NCBI RefSeq assembly: GCF_007859675.1
Contig: NZ_CP042305.1
Span: 744,001-808,000, forward strand
Source of the DNA: Humibacter ginsenosidimutans
Lineage (GTDB): Bacteria; Actinomycetota; Actinomycetes; Actinomycetales; Microbacteriaceae
Direction: 5' to 3'
Length of the DNA: 64,000 nt
The position numbers and the translations under genes were made by a program. The notes beneath the pieces were generated by a model. That model was not told the DNA's origin. It saw only the letters and a list, made by a program, of their open reading frames with translations, and ran no database searches. Of this stretch, positions 54,199 through 64,000 are shown in pieces. The stretch's first letter is position 1; each line of letters begins with the position of its first letter.

Positions 54199-55076
54199 CC
54201 ACGGCGACCGACACTCTCGACCACCGGACGCCGGGCGCGAGCCCGCTCGACGGCATCCGCCTCAGCTTCGCCGGTCTGTTCCGCTCCGAGTGGATCAAGC
54301 TGCGCAGCCTGCGCTCGACGGTCTGGTGCCTCGGCATCGTCATCGTGCTCGCGATCGGGCTCGCTGCCGCCGGTGCCGGGATCTTCCACCTCGAGGACGT
54401 CTCGCAGATCCCGGCGGATCAGGCGAACTCCTACCTGGTCTCCGCCTCGACGATCGGCGTCGTGTTCACCCAGCTCGCGGTCGCCGTTCTCGGTGTGCTC
54501 GTGATCAGCGGCGAGTACGCCACCGGGATGATCCGCTCGACATACACCGCCGATCCCCGACGCCTCGGCGCCTATTTCGCGAAGCTCATCGTGCTGACCG
54601 TGGTGGTCTTCGTCGTCGGCGTGATCTCGATCGGCGTCTCCGCGCTCGTCGCCATGGGCATCTTCCACGCCCGCGGCCTCGACACCGACCTGATGTCGTC
54701 GAGCGTGCTGCTGCCGATGCTGGGCGGCGCGGCGTACCTCACCCTGATCGCGATGCTCGCCTTCGCCTTCGGATCGGTGATCCGCAACTCCGCGGGCGGC
54801 ATCGCCACCATTCTCGGTGCACTCCTCGTGCTGCCGATCGTCGGCAACCTGATCTTCAGCCTCACGCAGGCGAAGTGGATCGCGAACGTGACCCAGTTCC
54901 TGCCGTCGCAGTCGGGCGCCCAGCTTTACGCCTATGTGGCGCCCGGCACCAAACAGGTCACCATGCACGACGGTCTGCTCTCGCTGAATGCGTGGCAGGG
55001 CGGGCTGGTCGTGCTCGGTTGGGTCGTCGTCGTGGCCGTCATCGGCGCCATCCTCACCAAGAAGCGAGACGTCTGA
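54195..55076 (+). CDS. ABC transporter permease (ABC-2 type)
   Basis: 293 residues, translationally coupled to the ATPase gene (ATGA overlap). After an N-terminal amphipathic segment (FAGLFRSEWIKLRSLRSTVW) there are six membrane helices; the coupling region GEYATGMIRSTYTADPRRL is typical of ABC-2 permeases that work as homodimers. It ends TKKRDV. A UUCG-tetraloop hairpin follows. Confidence 0.9.
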   Translation: MTTATDTLDHRTPGASPLDGIRLSFAGLFRSEWIKLRSLRSTVWCLGIVIVLAIGLAAAGAGIFHLEDVSQIPADQANSYLVSASTIGVVFTQLAVAVLGVLVISGEYATGMIRSTYTADPRRLGAYFAKLIVLTVVVFVVGVISIGVSALVAMGIFHARGLDTDLMSSSVLLPMLGGAAYLTLIAMLAFAFGSVIRNSAGGIATILGALLVLPIVGNLIFSLTQAKWIANVTQFLPSQSGAQLYAYVAPGTKQVTMHDGLLSLNAWQGGLVVLGWVVVVAVIGAILTKKRDV

Positions 55077-55092
55077 CACGACGGATTCGGCC

Positions 55093-55112
55093 GGAACGGG
55101 TTCGCCCGTTCC
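55093..55112 (+). terminator. Hairpin with TTCG tetraloop after the ABC operon
   Basis: GGAACGGG-TTCG-CCCGTTCC: an eight-base perfect stem and an exceptionally stable tetraloop 16 bases after the permease stop. There is no T-run. Confidence 0.6.
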
Positions 55113-55235
55113 TCGGGGGAACCGCCGGGTGCGACACCACCCGGCCACGGATGCCCGTGACAGAGCTCGATGAGCCTGTCGCAGGCATCCGTGCTCTTCC
55201 CTAGGCGGCGCCCAGGATGCCTTCATCCGGCTCAC

Positions 55236-55241
55236 TAGAAT
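55236..55241 (+). promoter_or_regulatory. Candidate -10 box (TAGAAT) for a leaderless mscS-like mRNA
   Basis: TAGAAT ends eight bases before ATG 55250. There is no ribosome site. This favours 55250 over the in-frame ATG at 55217, which precedes the box. Confidence 0.5.
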
Positions 55242-55249
55242 CGGTCACG

Positions 55250-56446
55250 ATGATCTTCACCTCGCTGCTTCCCACCGCGAACGCCGCAGACCCGAGCTTC
55301 TGGCACACGATCCTCGAAGGGCTCATCGCCATCGGCTGGAAGCTCGTCTGGTGTGCCGTGATCATCGTCGTCTCGTTCTTCGTGGCGTGGCTGTTGCGCC
55401 TGATCATCCGCCGCATCGTGCGCCAGATCGTCAGCGGCGTGAAGAACAAGCAGAACGTCGCGGACACCCAGGCGCTCACCGCCTCGCCCATCGCCGCGGT
55501 GCGCGTCGTTCAACGCACCCGCACGCTCGGCACCGTGCTCAGCAACATCGTGAACGTGGTCATCGCGATCATCGCGATCATCCTGTGCGTCAACGCGATC
55601 AACAAGGACATCCTCGGCTCGTTCGCCCTGCTCACCGCTGCTCTTGGCGCCGGCCTCGGTTTCGGCGCGCAGAACATCGTGAAGGACGTGCTGAACGGCC
55701 TCTTCATGGTGATGGAGGACCAGCTCGGCGTCGGCGACGTCGTCGACCTGGGACCCGCAACCGGTGTCGTCGAGGTGGTGGGCATTCGCGTCACCCAGAT
55801 CCGCGACGTCAACGGCACGCTGTGGTTCGTGCGCAACGGCGAGATCCTGCGCGTCGGCAACATGTCGCAGGGCTGGGCGCGCGTCATCACCGACCTGGCG
55901 GTGCCGTACGACAGCGACGTCGATGCCATCGAAGAACGCATGCTGAAGGTCGCGACCGAGCTCGCGACCACGCCGCGTTGGCGCTCCCGCATCGTCGAGA
56001 AGCCGGAGATCTGGGGCATCGAGTCCGTCTCCAGCGATGCGATCGTGCTGCGCGTCGTGCTCAAGACCCGCACGACGGCGAAGGACGATGTCGCACGCGA
56101 ACTGCGCAAGCGACTCAAGGCGTCTCTCGATGAGATGGGGGTCACTCTGCCGTCGCTCTCCAGCGTGGTGCTCACGGGCTTCGACGGAGCGGCCAGCATC
56201 ACCGGAGCCCACCCGCCGCGCACGCGCCCGAACCCGGTCGTGACGACGCAGGATCCGAAGGCGAAGCGCAAGCGCGCGAAACGGACCACGACAAGCACCG
56301 AGCCCGCTGCGCCGTCGACCGCGAGGCATCCTCAGGCCATCACCAAGCCCCTGCCGAACACCGGCACCACGCCAGGTGCGGCGCCGCGCAACCCGTCGCC
56401 CGGCGAGCATGGCCTGCAGAGCGACCATCACGAAGGACAACAGTGA
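55250..56446 (+). CDS. Small-conductance mechanosensitive channel (MscS family)
   Basis: 398 residues from ATG 55250. There are three N-terminal membrane helices; the pore helix is the Gly/Ala-rich LLTAALGAGLGFGAQNIVKDVLNGLFMVMEDQ, a textbook MscS motif. The beta and alpha/beta cytoplasmic vestibule follows (GVVEVVGIRVTQIRD, WFVRNGEILRVGNMSQGWAR). The last 70 residues are Pro/Thr/Lys-rich and disordered. It opens under membrane tension to release osmolytes. Its stop overlaps the globin GTG. Confidence 0.93.
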   Translation: MIFTSLLPTANAADPSFWHTILEGLIAIGWKLVWCAVIIVVSFFVAWLLRLIIRRIVRQIVSGVKNKQNVADTQALTASPIAAVRVVQRTRTLGTVLSNIVNVVIAIIAIILCVNAINKDILGSFALLTAALGAGLGFGAQNIVKDVLNGLFMVMEDQLGVGDVVDLGPATGVVEVVGIRVTQIRDVNGTLWFVRNGEILRVGNMSQGWARVITDLAVPYDSDVDAIEERMLKVATELATTPRWRSRIVEKPEIWGIESVSSDAIVLRVVLKTRTTAKDDVARELRKRLKASLDEMGVTLPSLSSVVLTGFDGAASITGAHPPRTRPNPVVTTQDPKAKRKRAKRTTTSTEPAAPSTARHPQAITKPLPNTGTTPGAAPRNPSPGEHGLQSDHHEGQQ

Positions 56447-56931
56447 CTTCCGACCTGCCATCGCCTGCCTCGGACGCCGCCTCTCCCGCGGCAGGTCTTC
56501 CGATCGCCGCGTCGAACGTGACGCTGCGCACCTCGCGCGGTGCAGAAGCCGCGACGGGCACGTTCTACGAGCAGGTCGGCGGTCACGAGACCTTCCAGCG
56601 ACTCGTCGACGGCTTCTACCGCGGCATCGCCGACGATCCGGTGCTGCGTCCGATGTATCCGGAGGCAGACCTGGGACCCGCGAGCGACAGACTCCGCATG
56701 TTCCTCGAGCAATACTGGGGCGGGCCATCGACCTACGGCGAGTTGCGCGGGCACCCGCGGCTGCGCATGCGTCACGTCGCGTTCAAGGTGAACCCGGAAG
56801 CGCGCGATCGTTGGCTCGCCCACATGCGCGCTTCGCTGGACGAGCTCGCGCTGCCGCCGCTGCAGGATGCCACGCTCTGGGACTACCTGGAACGTGCCGC
56901 GCATTCTCTGGTGAACACCTTCGAGGACTGA
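56443..56931 (+). CDS. Truncated hemoglobin, group II (GlbO-like)
   Basis: 162 residues from a GTG overlapping the mscS-like stop. A disordered N-terminus of about 35 residues precedes FYEQVGGHETFQRLVDGFYRGIADDPVLRPMYPEADL, FLEQYWGGPSTYGELRGHPRLRMRHVAFKV (proximal His in LRMRHVAF) and DATLWDYLERAAHSLVN. The Trp in the last helix and a Tyr in the B helix are as in group II globins. It binds O2 or NO at haem. It corresponds to Rv2470 (glbO), here fused into an operon with the channel. Confidence 0.92.
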   Translation: MTSDLPSPASDAASPAAGLPIAASNVTLRTSRGAEAATGTFYEQVGGHETFQRLVDGFYRGIADDPVLRPMYPEADLGPASDRLRMFLEQYWGGPSTYGELRGHPRLRMRHVAFKVNPEARDRWLAHMRASLDELALPPLQDATLWDYLERAAHSLVNTFED

Positions 56932-57088
56932 TCCCGGCACCCCCAGCCGCGAGGCGGTGGGTGCTGCACTCGCCTACTGGTTCCGGTCGTGGAGCGGTGG
57001 ACCGAAGGTGCCGAATCGCCGCGATGAGTGCTGCCGGCCGCAGACCAGAGATACTGAGACGACGCGATCCGATCGAAGGAGACCCCGG

Positions 57089-58787
57089 ATGCCCACGCCC
57101 CCCCTTGCCCGTCAACGCTCAGTCCGCTTCAGGAGAGTCGATCGAGTTCGACGCCATCATCGTGGGAGCCGGCCTGGCGGGACTCGTGACGGCCGGCGAA
57201 CTGCTCGATGCGGGCAAGCGCGTGCTGGTGGTGGAACAGGAGCCGCCGCAGTCGCTCGGCGGGCAGGCGTTCTGGTCGTTCGGCGGACTCTTCCTCATCG
57301 ACTCCCCCGAGCAACGCCGCATGGGTGTTCACGACTCGCTCGAGCTCGCCAGGCAGGACTGGTTCGGAACCGCGGCCTTCGACCGTGAGGAAGACCTCTG
57401 GCCGCGCCGATGGGCGGAGGCGTACCTCGAGTTCGCGGCCGGTGAGAAGCGTTCCTGGCTGCGCTCGAAGGGTGTGAAGCTCTTCCCGGTGGTCGGCTGG
57501 GCCGAGCGCGGCAGCGGCACGGCGGGAGGGCACGGCAACTCCGTTCCGCGCTTCCACATCACGTGGGGCACGGGGCCGGGCCTCCTGCAACCGTTCATCG
57601 CACGGGTGCGGCAGGGCCACGCGGACGGCCGCGCGACGCTGGCGCACCGGCACAGGGTCGACGAACTCCTCATCGACGACGGACGGGTGGTCGGGGTTCG
57701 GGGCAGCATCCTCAGAGAAGACGACATGGAACGCGGAGTCGCCAGCAACCGCGACGTCGTGGGCGAATTCGAGTTCCGCGCGCCCGCTGTGGTCGTCACC
57801 TCGGGCGGCATCGGCGGCAATCACGAGCTCGTGCGTCGCAACTGGCCCGAGCGCCTCGGCACTCCGCCCGCGCACATGCTCGCCGGCGTTCCCGCCCACG
57901 TCGACGGACGCATGATCGGCATCAGCGAGCAGGCAGGGGCGCGCGTCATCAACGGCGACCGCATGTGGCACTACACCGAGGGCATCCAGAACTGGAGCCC
58001 GGTGTGGCAGAACCACGGCATCCGGATCCTCCCCGGGCCTTCCTCCCTGTGGTTCGACGCGGAGGGCAATCGGCTGCCCGCACCGCTGTTCCCCGGCTTC
58101 GACACGCTCGGCACACTCGAGCATCTGCAGCAGACCGGGCACGATCACTCGTGGTTCGTGCTCACGCAGAAGATCCTCGAGAAGGAGTTCACCCTCTCGG
58201 GAAGCGAGCAGAACCCCGACCTCACCGACAAGAACATCGGCCTGCTCCTGCAGCGGGTGCGGCCGGGTGCGCCGGCCCCCGTCGAGGCCTTCAAGCAGCA
58301 CGGGGCCGACTTCGTCGTCGCCGCGACGTTGCCCGAGCTCTTCTCGGGCATGCGTGCGATCTCCGACGTGCCCTTCGACGACAAGGCGATCGAACGCACC
58401 GTGCTGGAGCACGATCGCGAGCTCGACAACGGGTTCTCGAAGGATGCCCAGCTCACCGCGATCACCTCGGCACGGAGATACCGGGGCGACAAGCTCATCC
58501 GCGTGGCGTCGCCGCACAAGTTCCTCGACCCGAAGGCGGGACCGCTCATCGCCGTGAAGCTGCACATCCTCACCCGCAAGACGCTGGGCGGACTGGAGAC
58601 CGATCTGCAAGGGCGTGCCCAGAACGCCGAGGGGACCTCTGTGCGGGGACTGTACGCGGCTGGCGAGGTCAGCGGGTTCGGCGGCGGCGGAGTGCACGGC
58701 TACCGATCGCTCGAAGGAACGTTCCTGGGCGGATGCCTATTCTCCGGCAGGCAGGCCGCCCGCGGCGTGCTCGCAGATCTCCGCTGA
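57089..58787 (+). pseudogene. FAD-binding dehydrogenase (KstD-like), apparent frameshift at codon 6
   Basis: AAGGAG lies seven bases before ATG 57089, yet that ATG is out of frame with the enzyme. Reading M-P-T-P-P and removing one C from the seven-C run at 57098-57104 restores L-P-V-N-A-Q-S-A-S-G-E and the enzyme. The enzyme is intact after that: FDAIIVGAGLAGLVTAGELL (FAD Rossmann), GGQAFWSFGGLFLIDSPEQRR, VVVTSGGIGGNHELVRRNWP and GEVSGFGGGGVHGYRSLEGTFLGGCLFSGR. It is about 565 residues, related to 3-ketosteroid delta-1-dehydrogenases/fumarate reductase flavoproteins; the substrate is unknown. The TTG at 57105 could serve as a weak start if the indel were real. Confidence 0.82.
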
Positions 58788-58858
58788 TCGGGCCGTGACA
58801 TCGCCGACTCGCTCGGCATACAACGGTTCGGCCGGATCCGAACGCCGGCTGCCGCGAT

Positions 58859-59548
58859 TCAGCCGCGCAGCGACCAGGCCGCCCGCTTGACGAGGACGTG
58901 ACCTCTGCGCATCGTCAGCCGGGTCCACGGACCGGTTTCATGAACCGTGACGATCTCGTCGGGCTCCACGACGAAGCCGAGCGAGTGGGCCGCGAACCCC
59001 GCGCCCGCTACGACATATTCCAGTTCCGGCATGGGCTTGCCCCACACTTCTCCGCGCACCCGCTGCACCAGCTGCTCCCCCGCTTCCCGCGGGATCGCCG
59101 CCGCCACCTCGGCGATGCCTTCCGCTGCGGCACGCTGCAGCACGAGCGCCGTGGTCTGGCCGACCTTCCGCCATCCGCCGCGGGGAGGCGTGATGCCCGC
59201 CCACGTCACGGTGCTCACCTGAAGAGGAAGCCTGATGCCGATCGGCTCGGGCTCGCCGTCTTGGCCGGGCGGGACATCCGCTGCCCTGGCCAGCCTGTCC
59301 AAGAGCGACCTGGTGGGAACGACGGCGTCGAACACGGTGGCGCGGTCGGTCACGAAGGTGCGCAGTCCGAGCACCGTGGGGATGTGGTCGAGAAGGCTGC
59401 GCGGGTACAGGATCGCCGTGTAGGCGGCCAGGACGCCCGAGCCGGCGATCAGGCGCACCGACCCGTCTTCGACGCGACCGGCGCGTGACAGATACACCTG
59501 AAGGTCCGACACGGCCAACGTGTCCGCCAGGGAGAATGACTCACTCAT
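58859..59548 (-). CDS. Conserved-type protein of unknown function
   Basis: 229 residues. Contains TLAVSDLQVYLSRAGRVEDG, VRLIAGSGVLAAYTAILYPRSLLD, RTFVTDRATVFDAVVPTRSLLDRLAR and a basic C-terminus. There is no signal peptide or clear membrane span and no motif I can assign. It is divergent from the thioesterase gene at 59636, with an 87-base gap holding TTAGTTTAGACA near its start, possibly its -10. Confidence 0.6.
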   Translation of the reverse strand: MSESFSLADTLAVSDLQVYLSRAGRVEDGSVRLIAGSGVLAAYTAILYPRSLLDHIPTVLGLRTFVTDRATVFDAVVPTRSLLDRLARAADVPPGQDGEPEPIGIRLPLQVSTVTWAGITPPRGGWRKVGQTTALVLQRAAAEGIAEVAAAIPREAGEQLVQRVRGEVWGKPMPELEYVVAGAGFAAHSLGFVVEPDEIVTVHETGPWTRLTMRRGHVLVKRAAWSLRG

Positions 59549-59635
59549 GTGCTGTCTAAACTAACGGAATGCGGCCGCTCGTTCGGCCGGGTCGCGCTCG
59601 ATGCGGCCTCACGACGACGCGAACCGAGAGGCACG

Positions 59636-60514
59636 ATGACCACTCCCCTTGACGGCCTGCTCACCGCCCTCGACCTCAGCGACACCGGTGCACGCACCGA
59701 TGAAGACATCTTCACGGGTCCGAGCCAGTGGATGCCGCACGGTCGCGTCTTCGGCGGCCAGGTGTTCGCGCAGTCGCTCGTCGCGGCGATGCGCACAACG
59801 CCAGAGGGGCGTGCCGTGCACTCCATGCACGGATACTTCTTGCGGCCAGGCGACGTGAACCAGCAGATCACGTTCTCGGTCGACCGCATCCACGACGGCC
59901 GCTCCTTCTCGACGCGGCGCACGCAGGCCTACCAGAACGGACTGCCGATCCTGTCGATGATCGCCTCGTTCCAAGACCCCGGCGACGGCCTCGATCATCA
60001 GGTGGAGATGCCGGCCGATGTTCCCGCCCCGGAAGAGCTCAGAAGCGACACCGAGCTGCTCGCCGGGTTCGAGCATCCCGTCGGCAAGTACTGGCGCGAG
60101 GAACGTCCCTTCGATCTGCGGCACATTCCCTCGCCGATCTACTTCACCGTGGAAGGCGAGCACGTGGCGCACCAGGCCGTGTGGTTCAAGACCTTCGGCC
60201 GCCTGCCCGACGATCCCGACCTGCACCGAGCTGCGCTCGCCTACGCCAGCGACTACTCGATTCTCGAGCCCGTCATGCGCAGGCACGGGGTGGCATGGGG
60301 CACACCGGGCCTCAAAATCGCCAGCCTCGACCACGCCATGTGGTTCCACAGGTTCAGCCGAGTCGACGAATGGCTCCTCTTCGTGCAGGAGTCGCCGAGC
60401 GCCACGGGTGGCCGCGGCCTCTCTCTCGCTCGCATCTACACCCGTGAGGGGATACTCGTGGCCAATGTGGCGCAGGAAGGCATGGTGCGGCTCTCGGGCG
60501 GCGCCGCATCCTGA
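59636..60514 (+). CDS. tesB: Acyl-CoA thioesterase II (TesB-like)
   Basis: 292 residues from ATG 59636 (GAGAGG upstream). Double hotdog fold: QWMPHGRVFGGQVFAQSLVAAMRT, VHSMHGYFLRPGD and the second domain with YASDYSILEPVM, SLDHAMWFHRF and GRGLSLARIYTREGILVANVAQEGMVR, the typical family ending. It hydrolyses medium/long acyl-CoAs. It may be co-transcribed with the Rieske gene 48 bases downstream, though a functional link is not obvious. Confidence 0.92.
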   Translation: MTTPLDGLLTALDLSDTGARTDEDIFTGPSQWMPHGRVFGGQVFAQSLVAAMRTTPEGRAVHSMHGYFLRPGDVNQQITFSVDRIHDGRSFSTRRTQAYQNGLPILSMIASFQDPGDGLDHQVEMPADVPAPEELRSDTELLAGFEHPVGKYWREERPFDLRHIPSPIYFTVEGEHVAHQAVWFKTFGRLPDDPDLHRAALAYASDYSILEPVMRRHGVAWGTPGLKIASLDHAMWFHRFSRVDEWLLFVQESPSATGGRGLSLARIYTREGILVANVAQEGMVRLSGGAAS

Positions 60515-60562
60515 CATCCGACACCATCACCTCGTCGGCGTAGACCGACAGACAGGAGCCTC

Positions 60563-60988
60563 GTGTCCAGCGAGAACCGCAGCACGCAGATCACCCGACG
60601 CACCGCGCTGGTCGCGGCGACCGGAGCCGCCGGCGTTGTCTCTCTCGCCGCCTGTTCACCCACGACGGCTCAGTCGGGCTCGACGGGCATCGGTGCCACC
60701 GTGACGCTGAAGCTGTCGGAGATTCCCGTCGGAGGCGCCGTCTCGCGCACCGTCGCGGACCAGCCGATCCTCGTCGCCCAGCCGAAGGCCGGCGCCGTCG
60801 TCGCGTTCTCCGCCATCTGCACCCATCAGGGATGCGTCGTGCAGCCGACGAACGGCGAGTTCGACTGCCCCTGCCACGGCTCCCGGTTCAACGAGTCGAC
60901 CGGCGACGTCATCCAAGGCCCGGCACGGCTGCCGCTGAAGAAGCTCTCCGCCCGAGTGAAAGGCGATTCCGTCACGGTCTCGGTGTGA
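60563..60988 (+). CDS. Rieske [2Fe-2S] lipoprotein (Tat-exported)
   Basis: 141 residues from a [24 protein letters not shown] combines a twin-arginine-type signal with lipobox LAAC, so it is exported folded and lipid-anchored. The cluster ligands are complete: CTHQGC and CPCHGSRF, with LPLKKL after them. It is a small, stand-alone Rieske protein without neighbouring cytochrome bc genes, so it may serve as an electron shuttle outside the membrane; its redox partner is unknown. Confidence 0.92.
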   Translation: MSSENRSTQITRRTALVAATGAAGVVSLAACSPTTAQSGSTGIGATVTLKLSEIPVGGAVSRTVADQPILVAQPKAGAVVAFSAICTHQGCVVQPTNGEFDCPCHGSRFNESTGDVIQGPARLPLKKLSARVKGDSVTVSV

Positions 60989-60993
60989 CGCGA

Positions 60994-61476
60994 CTAACGT
61001 CGGTGGAACTCGATCGCCGGCTCGCTGTACGGCGTCCAGGCCGCACGCTCGCGCTCGTTGATGCGACGGGGTCGACCGGTCGCGGCATCGACGAGCACGA
61101 TCGTGGTCGCGGCCCTCGCGTACAGCGTCGCCGGCTCCGCCGCCACAGGTGACCAGACCTCATAGCAGAGCTCGAGGCTCGCACCGCCGAGCCGGCCCAC
61201 CCAGATCTGGATGTCCAATGGCTGGCGCAGATACGGGATCGGCGCCAGGTACTCGATCTCCTGCCTGGCGATGAGGCTCAGCGTGTCCGCTCCCGGACGC
61301 CCGTCCAGCACCGCCGTCGACGTGCCGGCCGCCTCCCCCGTGTCGGGGGCGTCGTCGGCGGTCCACAACGCGAGGATGCGCGCCTCTTCGAGCAGGCGCA
61401 GCATCTCGGCGTTGTTGACGTGACCGTACGCATCCAGGTCGGCCCAGCGCAGCCTGATCGGCACATTCAGGCGCAT
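60994..61476 (-). CDS. Hotdog-fold acyl-CoA thioesterase (4HBT family)
   Basis: 160 residues. IRLRWADLDAYGHVNNAEMLRLLEEARI contains the catalytic Asp and GHVNN loop of 4-hydroxybenzoyl-CoA-thioesterase-like enzymes; EIEYLAPIPYLRQPLDIQIWVGRLGGASLEL is the central helix/strand region. The gene begins 5 bases after ettA and corresponds to Rv2475c. Convergent with the Rieske gene, 5 bases apart, leaving no space for a separate terminator. Confidence 0.92.
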   Translation of the reverse strand: MRLNVPIRLRWADLDAYGHVNNAEMLRLLEEARILALWTADDAPDTGEAAGTSTAVLDGRPGADTLSLIARQEIEYLAPIPYLRQPLDIQIWVGRLGGASLELCYEVWSPVAAEPATLYARAATTIVLVDAATGRPRRINERERAAWTPYSEPAIEFHRR

Positions 61477-61481
61477 GGCGG

Positions 61482-63164
<1,683 letters not shown>

Positions 63165-63218
63165 GCGCTCCAGTCTATGGGCGGCCGACGCACCGTTTCG
63201 CCCGCCAGACTGCGCCGC

Positions 63219-63749
63219 TCAGTGCACAGGGACGGTGTCGCCGATCAGGCACTTGCCCGTGCTGAGCACCGAGGCGACCATGCTGTGATAACCGCCGATG
63301 TCCTGGCCGAACTGGCCGATGAGGCATCCGTGATTGATCAGCACGGAGAACTGCACCGACCCGGGTGTGAGATTCACCGTGGTGCGGTCAGCCGTCATCT
63401 GCATGTCGGCCTTGTCGAACCCCGCCGCCGCGAGTCCTGCGACGAACTGCTCGGCGGTGGGGTTCTTGGCCGTGTTGATCGTTCGCTGGTTGACGTAGTC
63501 GAAGAACGCCTTGTTCTCTTGTGCGCTGCCCTTCGGAGCGAGCGTCGGTGCCGCAGTCGGCACCGCGCTCGAGGTGGTCTGCGACGAGGTCGGAGAGGTG
63601 GTCGGCGTCGGCTGTTCGTCGGATCCCGTGCACCCGGTGAGCATGATCAGCGCCGCTGCAGCGACCGCGACGGATGTCGCGCCCGCGAGGCCGCGCGGAA
63701 CACTCCGGACCCTGCCTCCCGCCACGGGCCGACTCCCCTCTGCGTCCAC
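63219..63749 (-). CDS. Secreted lipoprotein, DUF6993-like
   Basis: 176 residues from a GTG at 63749, chosen so the signal peptide lies near the N-terminus; a longer frame upstream is Arg-rich and non-protein-like. The lipobox is LTGC in AVAAAALIMLTGC. After a Ser/Thr/Pro linker, a compact domain has FFDYVNQRTINTAKNP, FVAGLAAAGFDKADMQMT and HGCLIGQFGQDIGGYHSM with two Cys that could pair. The name DUF6993 is from memory. The function is unknown. It lies 54 bases before ettA on the same strand. Confidence 0.7.
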   Translation of the reverse strand: MDAEGSRPVAGGRVRSVPRGLAGATSVAVAAAALIMLTGCTGSDEQPTPTTSPTSSQTTSSAVPTAAPTLAPKGSAQENKAFFDYVNQRTINTAKNPTAEQFVAGLAAAGFDKADMQMTADRTTVNLTPGSVQFSVLINHGCLIGQFGQDIGGYHSMVASVLSTGKCLIGDTVPVH

Positions 63750-63828
63750 ACCGGTTGGATGTCGCGTGGCGCCTGTGCAGTCTAGGGCGCCGAGTCCTCG
63801 CCTTGCCTGATGACGACGCCCCCGTCGC

Positions 63829-64000
63829 TCAGAAGGGCGTCTCGACCGGCTCCGCGAAACCGGAAAGCTGTTCCTCACCGATCGACCCCGTAGGCCGCTC
63901 GTTCCGTTCGTGCGCGTTCGCGTCCGGCTCCGCCGCAGTGCCGCCGTCGGCCATGGCGCCGCCGGACGAGCCGTCCGGGCCACCGGGAAGGGCCCAGCCA
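63829..64000 (-). CDS. SSB-like protein, C-terminal fragment (cut by window edge)
   Basis: The last 57 codons of a minus-strand gene: WALPGGPDGSSGGAMADG, then acidic Ala/Glu-rich linker and an end ...FAEPVETPF. A Gly-rich linker with an acidic C-terminal tip ending in P-F is typical of single-stranded DNA-binding proteins (the tip docks partner proteins). The neighbour of ettA in M. tuberculosis (Rv2478c) is also SSB-like, which supports this. The OB fold lies outside the window, so the call is tentative. Confidence 0.55.
   Translation of the reverse strand, partial: GWALPGGPDGSSGGAMADGGTAAEPDANAHERNERPTGSIGEEQLSGFAEPVETPF

Overview
The window is a high-GC actinobacterial chromosome segment. 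The gene content and small-protein repertoire point to Microbacteriaceae (Leifsonia/Microbacterium-like), but no rRNA or typing marker is present, so the genus is an inference. From about 7.4 kb to the right end, the order of core genes follows the block known in Mycobacterium tuberculosis from Rv2420c to Rv2478c: rsfS, nadD, proA, proB, obgE, rpmA, rplU, rne, ndk, DUF4233, folC, ileS/valS, clpX, clpP2, clpP1, tig, nei-type glycosylase, rpiB, a DsbA-like protein, pepN, truncated globin, thioesterase, ettA and an SSB-like gene. This synteny supports many of the names given here.

Layout. 1-7 kb is accessory: the start of a LacI-family regulator, a UbiA-type prenyltransferase, a DHA2-type drug exporter, a secreted coiled-coil/lysozyme-like protein, a luciferase-like monooxygenase, a septum-formation-type lipoprotein and an aldehyde dehydrogenase. 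7.3-15 kb (minus strand) holds tRNA-Ala, rsfS, a Pro/Ala-rich membrane protein, nadD, proA, proB, obgE, rpmA and rplU. 15-25 kb holds RNase E/G, a VKOR-family protein, and the ndk-DUF4233-folC-ileS operon, which begins with a clear T-box riboswitch. 25-33 kb (plus strand) holds a two-component system, an MHS-family symporter, valS and a GNAT protein. 32.8-38 kb holds a winged-helix regulator with a conspicuous operator array and two tandem 66-residue paralogues, a methyltransferase, an M3 peptidase and a Cys/Met-rich copper-storage-like protein. 38-43 kb is clpX, clpP2, clpP1, a TPR protein and tig.

43.2-45.4 kb, directly downstream of tRNA-Gly, is a small degraded island: a T4-beta-protein-like gene converging on an sce7726-like putative nuclease gene, followed by the 3' remnant of a tyrosine integrase and the 3' remnant of an XRE regulator. 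This is the best candidate in the window for an under-described (possibly anti-phage) system. 45.4-64 kb returns to core genes and transporters: a DUF3060 lipoprotein, Dps, DNA glycosylase, RpiB, methionine aminopeptidase, aminopeptidase N, an ABC exporter, MscS, globin, an FAD dehydrogenase, TesB, a Rieske lipoprotein, EttA and the end of an SSB-like gene.

Four genes carry five apparent frameshifts, and every one sits in a run of 4-7 identical G/C bases. Homopolymer-length errors in the assembly are therefore a more economical explanation than true gene loss. Two families of intergenic inverted repeats, several probable leaderless promoters and one repeat that has been read into a coding end are also present.
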